A stretch of 53,077 bases of DNA from Chloroflexota bacterium (GTDB lineage: Bacteria; Chloroflexota; UBA6077), in NCBI GenBank assembly GCA_021845945.1, contig JAJZRD010000002.1, forward strand, positions 1 to 53,077. Reading direction: 5' to 3'. The translations under genes were made by a program, and so were the position numbers. This document shows, in pieces, positions 24,651-34,066 of the stretch (position 1 is its first letter; each line of letters opens with the position of its first letter). Below the pieces are notes generated by a model. It searched no databases, was not told where the DNA came from, and saw only the letters and a program-made list of their open reading frames with translations.

Positions 24651-25529
24651 TCAGATTCGGTAGGTCTCGAACAGCCTCTTGTCCGCCTCGCCCAGGACGT
24701 CGGCGAACACCTCCACGTAGGACTCCAAACCCGAGTTCTTCAGCTTCTTCTTCAGCAGCTCGTCCAGCTGGAAGAGGCCGGCCGCGTTCAGCATGTGCAC
24801 CGTGATGCGGATCGGCTTGGTCTCCCCCTCCTCGATCTCCAGGTTGTCGATGGCGGCGGCGGAGACCGAGTGGATGTTCATGTGACCCGCCTCGAAGGCG
24901 ATGCGGCTGCGCCCCTTGGCCATGTCCAGGGCATCACCCAGCCGGATCGTCCCCGCCTCGAGGGTCAGGGGGCGGCCGTCACTGCGGTGGTTCAATATGG
25001 CGTGCAGCACCTCGGAGACGATCACCCTTCTGGCGATCGGGAGATAGATCCCATCCAGTAGCTCCATCGCCTTCCCATGAGCGATGAACAGCCCCATCTC
25101 TTCGTGGTTGACCCGGTCTATGGACATCCCCACGTCGTGGAGCAGGGAGGCTAGGACCACCACCACCTCAGCATCCTCGTTGGTCAACTGGTGGTTCGTG
25201 ACGACGCTGGGGACCAGACCACCGGCCATCAGCATGCGGAGCAGCCGGAGGGAGATGTTGACGACAATCTGCATGTGGATCGGGCCGTGGTCGCTCATCC
25301 CCAGCCGATCGACGGCGTTGATGTTCTGGCAGCGCCATATGGTGTGCAGGTCTTCGTCGGCGTTGATGCGGGCCAGAAGCTGCTGCAGGGTGGGGTTGTG
25401 CCGGGCGGGCAGCCGGATCATCTCCGAGGGATGGAGCGGCTCGGTGCCCACCGGCGTGGACTCCGGTTGAGGCAGCGGGAAACCCTCCACCCGACGGATC
25501 TCCGGTTTCGGTCCGGTCTCCTGAGCCAT
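24651..25529 (-). CDS. HD-domain phosphohydrolase-like protein
   Basis: 292 aa, soluble. HD superfamily metal residues appear in SDHGPIHMQIVVNISLRLL (~80-98, first His), SLLHDVGMSIDRVNHEEMG (~128-146, the HD pair and a further His) and LHAILNHRSDGRPLTLEAGTIRLGDALDMAKGR (~175-207, later His and Asp). A C-terminal ~85 aa domain with ETKPIRITVHMLN and LLKKKLKNSG follows. Such proteins hydrolyse phosphate esters or cyclic nucleotides, but the substrate is unknown. It is divergent from the pst operon; a phosphate-related role is only suggested by position. Confidence 0.82.
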   Translation of the reverse strand: MAQETGPKPEIRRVEGFPLPQPESTPVGTEPLHPSEMIRLPARHNPTLQQLLARINADEDLHTIWRCQNINAVDRLGMSDHGPIHMQIVVNISLRLLRMLMAGGLVPSVVTNHQLTNEDAEVVVVLASLLHDVGMSIDRVNHEEMGLFIAHGKAMELLDGIYLPIARRVIVSEVLHAILNHRSDGRPLTLEAGTIRLGDALDMAKGRSRIAFEAGHMNIHSVSAAAIDNLEIEEGETKPIRITVHMLNAAGLFQLDELLKKKLKNSGLESYVEVFADVLGEADKRLFETYRI

Positions 25530-25704
25530 AGCTACACCTCCAGCTGCATACTGCCCCCTGGGCTTGCACCCATAGGCTACGACGAGGACAGTCAGGGATG
25601 CAAGGGCTTCAGGATCGCAGGATCGCTAGACCCCATCGGTGGAGAAGCTTCCCCCCCACTGGCCTGTCTCTTGCCGGATGTTGTCGTAGATGCCTCTAGA
25701 GATC

Positions 25705-25759
25705 GTTAACCAGACGTTAACATACCGTTGAAGGCCCGTTAAAGCGCACCCGATAGCAT
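25705..25759 (+). promoter_or_regulatory. Pho box and promoter of the pst-pho operon
   Basis: GTTAAC (25705), GTTAAC (25716), GTTGAA (25727) and GTTAAA (25738) are spaced exactly 11 bp apart on one face of the helix, as in PhoB/PhoP activator sites. TAGCAT (25754-25759) is a plausible -10 located 10 nt after the last repeat, while no -35 consensus is seen, as expected for an activator-dependent promoter. The rest of 25530-25704 shows no gene. Confidence 0.8.
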
Positions 25760-25816
25760 GATGGTCGAGACAAGAGGTAAAGATCTCCAAAGGAAAGAAG
25801 GAGCAGAAAGGAAAAC

Positions 25817-26983
25817 ATGCTAAGAGGATCGAGAGCATCTTCGGCTTCAACGACGATCTCTACGAGAGGATGGAGGGTCCTGCTGGCCGGAGCCTTCGCC
25901 GTGATGCTGATCGGAGCCGCGGCGTGCAGCGGGGGAGCCGCCCCGGTCACAGCACCCTCGAACACGGCCTCTCAGTCCGGGCAATCAGCGGCAGGGACCG
26001 GAGGATCGGCCAAGGAGATGACCGGGGCTGGAGCCACCTTCCCCTACCCCCTCTACTCCAAGTGGTTCGACGTCTACAACAAGAAGGCGGGCGTCCAGAT
26101 CAACTACCAGTCGGTCGGTTCGGGCGCCGGCATCCAGCAGCTGTCCCAGCGGACCGTCGACTTCGGCGCCAGCGACGCCCCCATGACCGACGAGCAGCTC
26201 AAGGCAGCGCCCGGCGAGGTGCTGCACATCCCGACGGTGATGGGCGCCGTGGTAGTGACCTACAACCTGGCTGGGGTCGACAAGGGATTGAAGCTCACTC
26301 CTGACACCCTGTCGGGCATCTTCCTGGGCAGCGTCAAGAAGTGGAGCGATCCCAGGATCGCCGCCGATAACCCGAACGTCAAGCTGCCCGATGCGGACAT
26401 CGCCGTGGTGCACCGGTCCGACGGCAGCGGCACCACCAACATCTTCACCGACTACCTGAGCACGGTGAGCCCCGAATGGAAGAGCAAGGTCGGCAAGAGC
26501 ACCTCGGTCAATTGGCCGGTGGGCCTTGGGGCGAAGGGGAACGAGGGCGTCGCGGGCCAGGTGAAGCAGACCCCAGGATCGATCGGCTACGTGGAGCTGG
26601 CCTATGCGGTCCAGAACAAGCTACCCTACGCCTTCATGAAGAACCAGGCGGGCCAGTTTGTGGAGCCGACCCTGGAGTCCACGACGTCGGCGGCGGCAGG
26701 GTCCGCGTCCAACATGCCGGAGGACCTGCGGGTTTCGATCGTGAACGCCCCGGGCGAGAAGTCCTACCCCATAGCGGGCTACACCTACATCCTGGTCTAC
26801 AAGGATCAGCAGGATCCGGCCAAGGGAAAGGCGCTGGTGGACTTCCTCTGGTGGGGGATCCACGACGGAGAGCAGTACGCCACGGGTCTGCTGTATGCAC
26901 CACTGCCGAAAGAGGTGGTCACCAGGGACGAAGCCAAGATCAAGTCCATCGCCTCCCAGGGGAAGCCGCTGTACCAACAGTGA
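25817..26983 (+). CDS. pstS: Phosphate ABC transporter substrate-binding lipoprotein
   Basis: 388 aa. Lipoprotein signal (hydrophobic ~20-36) with lipobox GAAAC, Ser/Gly-rich linker to ~65, then the PstS fold: MTGAGATFPYPLYSKW (phosphate loop 1), SVGSGAGIQQ, DFGASDAPMT (binding Asp), and RSDGSGTTNIFTDYLS (phosphate loop with Arg-Ser-Asp-Gly-Ser-Gly-Thr). It delivers inorganic phosphate to PstCA. It is first in the pst operon, behind four Pho-box repeats. A long hairpin separates it from pstC, which could make the pstS message more abundant. Confidence 0.97.
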   Translation: MLRGSRASSASTTISTRGWRVLLAGAFAVMLIGAAACSGGAAPVTAPSNTASQSGQSAAGTGGSAKEMTGAGATFPYPLYSKWFDVYNKKAGVQINYQSVGSGAGIQQLSQRTVDFGASDAPMTDEQLKAAPGEVLHIPTVMGAVVVTYNLAGVDKGLKLTPDTLSGIFLGSVKKWSDPRIAADNPNVKLPDADIAVVHRSDGSGTTNIFTDYLSTVSPEWKSKVGKSTSVNWPVGLGAKGNEGVAGQVKQTPGSIGYVELAYAVQNKLPYAFMKNQAGQFVEPTLESTTSAAAGSASNMPEDLRVSIVNAPGEKSYPIAGYTYILVYKDQQDPAKGKALVDFLWWGIHDGEQYATGLLYAPLPKEVVTRDEAKIKSIASQGKPLYQQ

Positions 26984-27010
26984 CGGGGATAGGGGCGAGG
27001 GCTTAACTCC

Positions 27011-27106
27011 CCTCTCCCCCTGGGAGAGGGTCGGGGTGAGGGCTGTTTGGTTGGCAACGTCTCAGCCCTCACCCGCCCTTCGGGCGGCCTCTCCCAGGGG
27101 GAGAGG
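27011..27106. repeat. GGGAGAGG-type hairpin repeat between pstS and pstC
   Basis: 19-bp perfect arms (27011-27029 and 27088-27106, CCTCTCCCCCTGGGAGAGG and complement) with inner arms GTGAGGGCTG (27036) / CAGCCCTCAC (27063) and a CGCCCTTCGGGCG mini-hairpin. Same family as 7559-7651. It may attenuate transcription between pstS and pstC. Confidence 0.75.
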
Positions 27107-27127
27107 CGACTTGGGAAGAGAGGTGCA

Positions 27128-28102
27128 ATGACTGAAAACGCGGCTCGCGCAGTTCAAGTAGAGAAGCTTGGACTGAAGACCAGGGTGGGCAACAGGGGAG
27201 ACACAGCCTTTCGTGGGGTCGTGACTCTCCTGGCCTGTGGCATTCTGGCCCTCGTGGCCTTGATGGTCATCAAGATGGCCGACGGCTCCATGCCGGCCAT
27301 CCAACGGTTTGGCCTCGGGTTTCTCTGGGGCACCACCTGGGACCCGGTGGCCCAGGAGTTCGGGGCGCTGCCCTTCATCTTCGGCACCGTGGTTTCCTCG
27401 TCGATCGCCCTGCTCGTAGGAGGACCCATCGGCCTGGGCGCCGCCATCTACCTCTCGGAGCTGGCCCCAGACTGGCTGCGCAACCCGGTGTCCTTCCTGG
27501 TGGAGCTGCTGGCGGCGATACCCAGCGTGGTATACGGCCTCTGGGGGGTCTTCGTCATGGCACCCTGGCTGCGCTCAGCCCTGGAGCCCCTCCTGAGCCG
27601 AAGCCTCGGCTTCCTGCCACTCTTCCAGGGCCCCAGCTATGGCATAGGGATGCTGGCCGGCGGACTGATCCTGGCCATCATGATCCTCCCCACCATCACC
27701 GCTGTCTCCCGGGACGTGATGAGGGCAGTGCCCAGAACTCAGCGGGAGGGCATGCTGGCCCTGGGGGCGACCCCATGGGAAGTGATATGGGGAGCGGTCA
27801 TGCCCTATGCCCGCTCCGGCATCCTTGGATCGGTGATCCTCGGGCTGGGCCGGGCCCTGGGAGAGACCATGGCCGTGACCATGGTGATCGGCAACCGTCC
27901 CGACATCTCCGCCTCCCTTTTCGCCCCCTCCTACACCATGGCCAGCGTCATCGCCAACGAGTTCAGCGAGGCCACCTACAACCTCTACCTATCGGCACTG
28001 ATAGAGATCGGCCTCGCCCTCTTCGGAGTGACGCTCCTGCTGAACGCCCTGGCCAGGCTGCTCGTCTGGCGGACGGCTCGCATGCCGGCAGGAGGGGGAT
28101 GA
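27128..28102 (+). CDS. pstC: Phosphate ABC transporter permease PstC
   Basis: 324 aa from ATG 27128 (AGAGAGG upstream). Six membrane helices; the first at ~30-53. The permease domain has the coupling (EAA-type) loop [27 protein letters not shown], the contact with Pst[31 protein letters not shown] marks the start of the transmembrane domain. With PstA it forms the high-affinity phosphate channel. Its stop overlaps the pstA start. Confidence 0.95.
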   Translation: MTENAARAVQVEKLGLKTRVGNRGDTAFRGVVTLLACGILALVALMVIKMADGSMPAIQRFGLGFLWGTTWDPVAQEFGALPFIFGTVVSSSIALLVGGPIGLGAAIYLSELAPDWLRNPVSFLVELLAAIPSVVYGLWGVFVMAPWLRSALEPLLSRSLGFLPLFQGPSYGIGMLAGGLILAIMILPTITAVSRDVMRAVPRTQREGMLALGATPWEVIWGAVMPYARSGILGSVILGLGRALGETMAVTMVIGNRPDISASLFAPSYTMASVIANEFSEATYNLYLSALIEIGLALFGVTLLLNALARLLVWRTARMPAGGG

Positions 28103-28968
28103 TGTCAGAGAGAGGCTTGACGGTAACCAGGACCAGCCATCTTCGGCGCAGGGCCATCAATGGGGTCATGCTGGGGCTCACCCTCGCCAGCACCGGGCTG
28201 GCCATCGCCTTCCTATTCAGTGTGCTGGGATGGGTGCTGGTGCAGGGAGGGTCCGCCCTGAACCTGGACTTCTTCACCCAGCTGCCCAAGCCGGTGGGGG
28301 AGCCCGGCGGCGGGATGGGGAACGCCATCCTGGGCACCCTGATCCTGCTGGCCCTGGCATCGCTGATCGGGATCCCCATCGGCCTGGGAGCCGGCATCTA
28401 CCTGGCCGAGTACGGCGGTGGGAGACTGGGAACGGCCATCCGTTTCCTCACGGACGTGCTGGCCGGTGTCCCCTCCATAACCATCGGGATCTTCGCCTAC
28501 ACCATGGTGGTGCTGCCGATGCGCGGCTTCTCGACCCTGGCAGGTGGCTTTGCCCTGGCCATCATCATGATACCGACGGTGACTCGGGCCACCGAGGAGA
28601 TGATGAAGCTGGTATCAGGGTCGCTGAGAGAGGCCTCGCTGGCCCTGGGGATACCCCAATGGAAAACGGTACTGAGGGTGGTGGTGCCGACGGCCATGGG
28701 CGGGATAGTCACGGGGGCGATGCTGGCCGTCGCCAGGGTGGCAGGCGAAACCGCCCCGCTGCTCTTTACCGCCTTCGGCAACCGCTTCTGGTCCACGGCT
28801 CTGGATCGCCCTATCGCGGCGCTACCGCTCCAGGTTTTCACCTACGCCCTATCCCCCTACGACGATTGGAGGGCTCAGGCATGGGCCGGGGCCTTCGTCC
28901 TGGTGGCCCTGGTGCTGGCGATCAACGTGGTGGCCCGTTTCTTCGCCCGCGGAATACGCAGTCAATGA
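28102..28968 (+). CDS. pstA: Phosphate ABC transporter permease PstA
   Basis: 288 aa; tandem ATGs at 28099 and 28102 overlap the pstC stop, with GGAGGGGG just upstream. Six helices. Family segments: [34 protein letters not shown], and the coupling loop [44 protein letters not shown] is the typical PstA segment near helix 5. It partners PstC and PstB. Its TGA overlaps a possible pstB ATG, so translation is probably coupled. Confidence 0.95.
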   Translation: MSERGLTVTRTSHLRRRAINGVMLGLTLASTGLAIAFLFSVLGWVLVQGGSALNLDFFTQLPKPVGEPGGGMGNAILGTLILLALASLIGIPIGLGAGIYLAEYGGGRLGTAIRFLTDVLAGVPSITIGIFAYTMVVLPMRGFSTLAGGFALAIIMIPTVTRATEEMMKLVSGSLREASLALGIPQWKTVLRVVVPTAMGGIVTGAMLAVARVAGETAPLLFTAFGNRFWSTALDRPIAALPLQVFTYALSPYDDWRAQAWAGAFVLVALVLAINVVARFFARGIRSQ

Positions 28969-28976
28969 GGTGGCGA

Positions 28977-29810
28977 ATGTTGGATGTCAAACCCCGGATC
29001 TCGGAGAATCAGCCCCAGCTGCAGGGGGTGCAAGCGGCTGGCAAGCGGGTGGAGATCCAGGATCTGAGCGCCTGGTATGGGGAGAAGCTGGCCATCGAGG
29101 AGGTCAGCCTCTCCGTCGAGCCGAACAGGGTAACGGCCATCATCGGTCCCTCCGGCTGCGGCAAGTCGACGCTGATCCGCTGCATCAATCGGATGCACGA
29201 GGTAGTGCCGGGCGCTCGAGTGGCCGGAAGGGTGCTGCTGGACGATGAGGACATCTACGCGCCGGGGATCGATCCGGTGATGGTGCGCCGGCGCATCGGC
29301 ATGGTGTTTCAGAAGGCGAATCCCTTCCCCACCATGTCGATCTTCGACAACGTGGCGGCCGGCCTCCGGCTGAACGGCCTCGCCAATCGGCGGGAGTTGC
29401 CTGCCATCGTGGAGAAGAGCCTGCGGCAGGCAGCCCTGTGGGACGAAGTGAAGGACAAGCTGAGCCAGCCCGGGACGGCTCTGTCCGGTGGCCAGCAGCA
29501 GCGGCTCTGCATCGCCCGCGCCCTGGCCGTCGAACCGGACGTGCTGCTGATGGACGAACCGGCCAGCGCCCTGGATCCCGTGGCCACCCTTCGGATCGAA
29601 GAGCTGATGCAGGAGTTGAAGCAGAGCTACACCATCGTCATCGTGACCCACAACATGCAGCAGGCGGCACGGGTATCCGACCACACAGCCTTCATGCTGG
29701 CGGGCGAAGAACGGGTGGGGAGGCTGATAGAGTTTGGCGAGACGAACCGGCTGTTCACCAACCCGAAAGACAGGCGAACCGAGGATTACATCACGGGGAG
29801 ATTCGGATAG
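28977..29810 (+). CDS. pstB: Phosphate ABC transporter ATPase PstB
   Basis: 277 aa from ATG 28977 (GAGGTGG upstream); ATG 28965, overlapping the pstA stop, would add four residues. ABC signatures in order: Walker [21 protein letters not shown]-loop [13 protein letters not shown] (the PstB-specific NPFP), signature [16 protein letters not shown], Walker [14 protein letters not shown] and switch THNMQQA. The YITGRFG C-terminus is also PstB-typical. Powers phosphate import and, in known systems, passes the transport state to PhoR via PhoU. Confidence 0.97.
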   Translation: MLDVKPRISENQPQLQGVQAAGKRVEIQDLSAWYGEKLAIEEVSLSVEPNRVTAIIGPSGCGKSTLIRCINRMHEVVPGARVAGRVLLDDEDIYAPGIDPVMVRRRIGMVFQKANPFPTMSIFDNVAAGLRLNGLANRRELPAIVEKSLRQAALWDEVKDKLSQPGTALSGGQQQRLCIARALAVEPDVLLMDEPASALDPVATLRIEELMQELKQSYTIVIVTHNMQQAARVSDHTAFMLAGEERVGRLIEFGETNRLFTNPKDRRTEDYITGRFG

Positions 29811-29921
29811 GGCATCAGGGAATGATTGATGCGGCAGATCCAACCGAGCTACACTGACGATGTGGCCGGACTCGACGTAGGGCGATCAACCGAGAAGCAT
29901 CACAGGGAGGGAAAAGAGGCG

Positions 29922-30593
29922 ATGACCACCACCCGAGCCACTTTCGACCGCCAACTGGCAGGGCTGAAGGACGATGTGCTGATCCTGGGCAGCATGGTGG
30001 ACAAGGCCATCGCCCGCTCCGTCGACGCGCTCAAGCGTCGCGACAGGAACGAGGCGGAGGTGATCATCTCCGACGACATGAAGATCAACCGCAAGCGGTT
30101 CGAGATCGAGGAGAAGTGTCTACTGCTGCTGGCCACCCAACAGCCAATGGCCAGCGACCTGCGGGTGATCGCGGCCGCCATGCACATCATCACCGACCTG
30201 GAGCGGATGGCGGACCACGCGGAGGGGATCGCCAAGATCAACCTGATGCTGGGGGAAGAGCCACTGATCAAGCCGCTGGTCGATATCCCCCTGATGGCCG
30301 ACAAGGCCCGGGAAATGCTGCGACGGAGTCTCGACGCCTTCGTGGCCCGAGACGTCGAGGGAGCGAAGCTGCTGGCCTCCGAGGATGATCAGGTGGACGC
30401 CCTGTACGACCGGGTCTATCGGGATCTGCTGCGGATAATGATCGATGATCCCAACACCATCACTCGAGCCACCTATCTCCTCTGGGTCGCCCACAACCTG
30501 GAGCGGATCGCCGACCGGGTAACCAACATCTGCGAGCGGGTGGTCTTCATGGTCACCGGCCAGATGGAGGAGACCAACGTGTCGAAGTACTGA
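29922..30593 (+). CDS. phoU: Phosphate signalling protein PhoU
   Basis: 223 aa from ATG 29922 (GGGAGG and AGAGG upstream); the frame opens earlier, but the added residues are unlike PhoU. Two tandem three-helix PhoU domains: the first with [17 protein letters not shown] and [25 protein letters not shown], the second with [31 protein letters not shown]. The two E/D-R-(I/M)-AD-(H/R) motifs bind metal clusters. PhoU couples PstB to PhoR and restrains phosphate uptake. It lies between pstB and phoB. Confidence 0.95.
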   Translation: MTTTRATFDRQLAGLKDDVLILGSMVDKAIARSVDALKRRDRNEAEVIISDDMKINRKRFEIEEKCLLLLATQQPMASDLRVIAAAMHIITDLERMADHAEGIAKINLMLGEEPLIKPLVDIPLMADKAREMLRRSLDAFVARDVEGAKLLASEDDQVDALYDRVYRDLLRIMIDDPNTITRATYLLWVAHNLERIADRVTNICERVVFMVTGQMEETNVSKY

Positions 30594-30597
30594 GTGC

Positions 30598-30606
30598 TGC
30601 TATAAT
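30598..30606 (+). promoter_or_regulatory. Extended -10 promoter before phoB
   Basis: TGCTATAAT straddles the end of phoU and would start transcription at ~30613, giving phoB-phoR a basal promoter independent of the Pho box. The same nine bases occur before the orphan regulator at 20821. Confidence 0.55.
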
Positions 30607-30628
30607 CCTATCGGAGGTGCAGCATCCA

Positions 30629-31321
30629 GTGGCGAAGATCCTGGTGGTGGACGACGAGCGGATCCTGCTGGATACCCTTCGGTACAACCTCTCCAAAGCC
30701 GGCTACGAGGTGAGGACCGCCGCCGACGGCGAGGCCGCCCTGAGGGTAGCCCGGCAGGAATCCCCGGACCTGGTCCTCCTGGACGTCATGCTCCCCAAGC
30801 TCGATGGCTTCGACGTGTGTCGCACTCTGCGGCAGGTAAGCTCGATCCCCATCCTCATGCTGACTGCCAGGGACGAGGAGATCGACAAGGTACTCGGCCT
30901 TGAACTGGGGGCAGACGACTACCTCACCAAGCCCTTCAGCATGCGAGAGTTGATGGCGAGGGTGAAGGCGCTGCTGCGACGGGCGGAGATGGTGCAGCCC
31001 GACGAGGAGCGCCCGACGGGCAAACCGCTGCGGGAAGGGGAGCTGGAAGTCGACCTCGTCTCCCACCAGGCTACCCGCGGCGGCAATCCTCTCCATCTGA
31101 AGCCCAAGGAGTTCGACCTGCTGGCCTTCCTGATGGGCCACCGAGGGCAGGCCTTCTCTCGAGATCAGCTGCTGCAGCAGGTGTGGGGATACGACTACGC
31201 CGGCGACACCCGAACGGTGGACGTCCACGTGCGATGGTTGAGGGAGAAGGTGGAGGTCAACCCTTCGAAGCCGGAGCTGATCGAAACGGTGAGGGGCGTT
31301 GGATATCGATTCAAAGGATAG
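30629..31321 (+). CDS. phoB: Phosphate regulon response regulator
   Basis: 230 aa from GTG 30629 (GGAGG 11 nt upstream); GTG 30617 overlaps the Shine-Dalgarno and is less likely. Receiver: VVDDERI, phospho-Asp [18 protein letters not shown]. OmpR-type winged helix: [59 protein letters not shown]. Position after phoU and before a PhoR-like kinase makes the PhoB/PhoP role nearly certain; it should bind the 11-bp repeats before pstS. Confidence 0.95.
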   Translation: MAKILVVDDERILLDTLRYNLSKAGYEVRTAADGEAALRVARQESPDLVLLDVMLPKLDGFDVCRTLRQVSSIPILMLTARDEEIDKVLGLELGADDYLTKPFSMRELMARVKALLRRAEMVQPDEERPTGKPLREGELEVDLVSHQATRGGNPLHLKPKEFDLLAFLMGHRGQAFSRDQLLQQVWGYDYAGDTRTVDVHVRWLREKVEVNPSKPELIETVRGVGYRFKG

Positions 31322-31345
31322 AGAGGCGAGATCTCGCGTCTCTAC
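31318..31345. repeat. GTAGAGACGCG-type palindrome, copy 2 (phoB-phoR spacer)
   Basis: TAGAGAGGCGAGA (31319-31331) pairs with TCTCGCGTCTCTA (31332-31344) with one mismatch. It overlaps the end of phoB and fills most of the 31-nt phoB-phoR spacer, so it may tune phoR expression. Confidence 0.65.
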
Positions 31346-31352
31346 ACGGTTC

Positions 31353-33119
31353 ATGCCCACCAGCCTCCGTTCCCGCATCGCCATAGCCTACGCCACCCTG
31401 ATGATCCTGTGCGTAGGCGCCTTGAGTCTCTACCTGGTGGAGGTTGGCCAAGGCTCCTACATGGCCACCCTGCACCAGGGCGTGGAGGGTCAGGCGAAGC
31501 TGGTGGCCGTGGCCGTGCGCCCCTACCTGACCGACCATCGCCCAGAGGCCGAGATCGATGCCCTGGCCAAGCGGCTCGGCCAAGAGACCGGGGTCCGGGT
31601 TACCATCATCGACCGAACGGGGGTGGTGCTGGGGGATTCGGAGCACGACCCCCTCACCATGGAGAACCACGGCCAGCGGCCGGAGGTGCGGGCGGCCCTG
31701 GAGAGCGGCAGCGGCGAATCCCAGCGCCAGAGCGCCACGGTCGGCTACAACACCCTGTACGTAGCGGTTCCCATCCACGACGGCGACCAGCTGCTGGGGG
31801 TGGCACGCGTCGCTCTGCCCTTGGCGGAGGTCAACCAGGCTTCGCTCGAGATCGTCAGGGCCATAGGGCTGGGAGGGCTGGTGGCACTGGTGTTGGCCAT
31901 CCTCCTGGCATTGGTCATCGCGCGGAGCGTCACCGGCCCCGTGGAGGAGCTGACCTCCGTGGCCGGCCGGGTCGCCGAGGGAGAGCTGGACCGGCGAGTT
32001 AGGGTCTACTCCCGGGATGAGGTGGGGCGGCTGGGCAGGGTCTTCGATCTGATGGCGGACAGACTCCAATCCACCATCAAGACCATCTCCTCGGAGAGGA
32101 ACACCCTGGCAACCGTCCTCGCCACCATGGCCGATGGGATCCTGATCGTGGACCACCAGGGGCGGGTCGTGCAGGCCAATCGGGCGGCCGACCTGCTGCT
32201 GGGGGCGGCTACCTCCTCCCTGGAGGGGAGATCCTTCGTCGAGGCGCTGCGGGACCACGAGCTGAGCGCCGTCCTCCAGAGGTGCCTGCAGCAGGCAACC
32301 CCTCAGAGCGGGACGGCCGAGGTAGGGTCCGGCCGTAGATTCCTGCGGATCGTGGCGACCCCCCTGCGCGGGAAGCAGGAGGGGGCCCTGGCTCTGCTCC
32401 AGGATCTGACCGAGATCCGGCGAACGGAGGCCATTCGTCGCGACTTCGTCGCCAACGTCTCCCACGAGCTGCGGACGCCCCTGGCCTCCCTGAAGGCGCT
32501 GGTGGAAACCCTCGAGGAGGGCGCCCTCGACGAGCCCGAGGTGGCCCGAGACTTCCTCTCCAAGATGCACGTGGAGCTGGACGGACTCACCCAGGTGGTG
32601 AGCGAGCTGCTGGAGCTGTCCCGGATCGAGAGCGGGCGGGCAGCCCTGGCCCTCCGGCCCGAGGAGGTGGGGCCGATCGTGCGGGAAGCGGTGGAGCGGC
32701 TGGCTGCCCAGGGCGATCGGGCCGGCTTGAAGCTATCGATGCAGCTGCCTCCGTCGCTGCCCAGGGCCGTGGCGGATCGAGAGAGGATCCGCCAGCTACT
32801 GGTGAACCTGATCCACAACGCCGTCAAGTTCACCCCGGCGGGCGGTGAGATAGTCGTGGGTGCACGCCACGAAGGGGATCGGGTCCTGATTTCCGTTGCC
32901 GATACGGGCGTGGGCATCTCTTCGGAGGACCTTCCCCGCATCTTCGAGAGGTTTTACAAGGCCGATCGCTCACGATCCGGCGGCGGCACCGGGCTGGGAC
33001 TGGCCATCGCCAAGCACCTGGTGGAGGCCCACGGCGGCCGGATCTGGGCCGAGAGCGTAGAGGGAAAGGGCTCCACCTTCACCTTCAGCCTGCCCACGGC
33101 CGAGAGTGCTGAGTCCTAG
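31353..33119 (+). CDS. phoR: PhoR-like membrane sensor histidine kinase
   Basis: 588 aa from ATG 31353. TM1 (~10-28), extracytoplasmic sensor (~30-165), TM2 (~172-195), HAMP (~195-248, [12 protein letters not shown]: [16 protein letters not shown]), PAS (~260-360), HisKA with [22 protein letters not shown], HATPase with [58 protein letters not shown]. The large extracytoplasmic domain and PAS match Gram-positive-style PhoR rather than the E. coli form. Partner of the adjacent PhoB. An imperfect hairpin follows. Confidence 0.95.
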   Translation: MPTSLRSRIAIAYATLMILCVGALSLYLVEVGQGSYMATLHQGVEGQAKLVAVAVRPYLTDHRPEAEIDALAKRLGQETGVRVTIIDRTGVVLGDSEHDPLTMENHGQRPEVRAALESGSGESQRQSATVGYNTLYVAVPIHDGDQLLGVARVALPLAEVNQASLEIVRAIGLGGLVALVLAILLALVIARSVTGPVEELTSVAGRVAEGELDRRVRVYSRDEVGRLGRVFDLMADRLQSTIKTISSERNTLATVLATMADGILIVDHQGRVVQANRAADLLLGAATSSLEGRSFVEALRDHELSAVLQRCLQQATPQSGTAEVGSGRRFLRIVATPLRGKQEGALALLQDLTEIRRTEAIRRDFVANVSHELRTPLASLKALVETLEEGALDEPEVARDFLSKMHVELDGLTQVVSELLELSRIESGRAALALRPEEVGPIVREAVERLAAQGDRAGLKLSMQLPPSLPRAVADRERIRQLLVNLIHNAVKFTPAGGEIVVGARHEGDRVLISVADTGVGISSEDLPRIFERFYKADRSRSGGGTGLGLAIAKHLVEAHGGRIWAESVEGKGSTFTFSLPTAESAES

Positions 33120-33133
33120 GGGCCGCAAACGAC

Positions 33134-33173
33134 GGATGGCCATGACTGAAGAGGACCCCAGTCATGACCATCC
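33134..33173 (+). terminator. Hairpin after phoR
   Basis: GGATGGCCATGACTG (33134-33148) pairs with CAGTCATGACCATCC (33159-33173), 14 of 15 positions. Probable end of the pst-pho transcript. No T tract. Confidence 0.6.
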
Positions 33174-33282
33174 TTGCCCTATCTAGAAGTTGTTACAGTC
33201 GGCTCCGCTTATCCCCGCCTTCCCGGGAAGCAGCACACTGGAGGAACAGGGTAGAACGAAGAGAAGGTCGTCTCTCTACTGG

Positions 33283-34047
33283 CTACCTCTCCGCAACAAC
33301 GGGATTCCGTAGCGTACCCACACCCCCCACTTCAATCTCAACCACGTCTCCAGGCTCCAACAGGCCAACTCCTGGGGGTGTGCCGGTGAGGATGACATCG
33401 CCGGGCAGCAGGGTCATGCTCTTGGATATCCAGCTGATCAGCTTCGGCACCGAGTGGATCAACAGCTTGGTGCTGGAGGACTGGCGGACCTCACCGTTCA
33501 CCCTAGACTCCACCTTCACGTCGCTGGGGGCCAGCCCCGGGGCGACAAAGGGACCCAGCGGGCAGAAGCTGTCGAAGGACTTTGACCTGGCATACTGGAC
33601 CTCCTTCTTCTGGAGGTCCCTATCCGTCAGATCGTTGCCACAGGTGTAGCCGAAGACGTACTGGAGGGCATCCTCAGGCTCGACGTTCTTCGCCGTCTTT
33701 CCGATGATTACGGCCAGTTCAGCCTCGTGGCTGAGCCGCTGGGTAATGGCAGGCCTGACTATCGGCTCACCATGAGCAACAAGGGCAGTGGGAGCCTTCA
33801 GGAAAATCAAGGGATCGAAGGGCTGGATCTCCTTCAGTTCGTCGGCGTGGCCCACGTAGTTGTAGCCCACCGCCACTATCTTGCTGGGCGTGCAGGGAGG
33901 GAGGATCTTCACATCGCCCAAGGAGAACTGCTGCCCGTTGGGGCTGAACTCCCCCATCGGATCGCCGTCGATGGTAACGACGGTGTCCCCCTCCACAAGC
34001 CCATACCGGGCTGGGGAGCCGTTAGCAGAAAACCTCAACAGCTTCAT
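33283..34047 (-). CDS. Fumarylacetoacetate hydrolase family protein (a)
   Basis: 254 aa from ATG 34047 (AGGAAGG ~10 nt upstream; TTG 34056 alternative). C-terminal FAH fold: KIVAVGYNYVGHADEL, metal-binding Glu in LSHEAELAVIIGK (ExE) with GYTCGNDLTDRDLQ (Asp), SFDSFCPLGPFV, and the closing PGDVILTGTPPGVGLLEPGDVVEIEVGGVGTLRNPV. Family members are metal-dependent C-C hydrolases, isomerases or oxaloacetate decarboxylase/tautomerases. Last gene of the gntR-tct operon, 20 nt after its paralogue. Substrate probably a 2-oxo-acid; inference. Confidence 0.9.
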   Translation of the reverse strand: MKLLRFSANGSPARYGLVEGDTVVTIDGDPMGEFSPNGQQFSLGDVKILPPCTPSKIVAVGYNYVGHADELKEIQPFDPLIFLKAPTALVAHGEPIVRPAITQRLSHEAELAVIIGKTAKNVEPEDALQYVFGYTCGNDLTDRDLQKKEVQYARSKSFDSFCPLGPFVAPGLAPSDVKVESRVNGEVRQSSSTKLLIHSVPKLISWISKSMTLLPGDVILTGTPPGVGLLEPGDVVEIEVGGVGTLRNPVVAER

Positions 34048-34066
34048 CTCTAGCAAGCCTTCCTGA

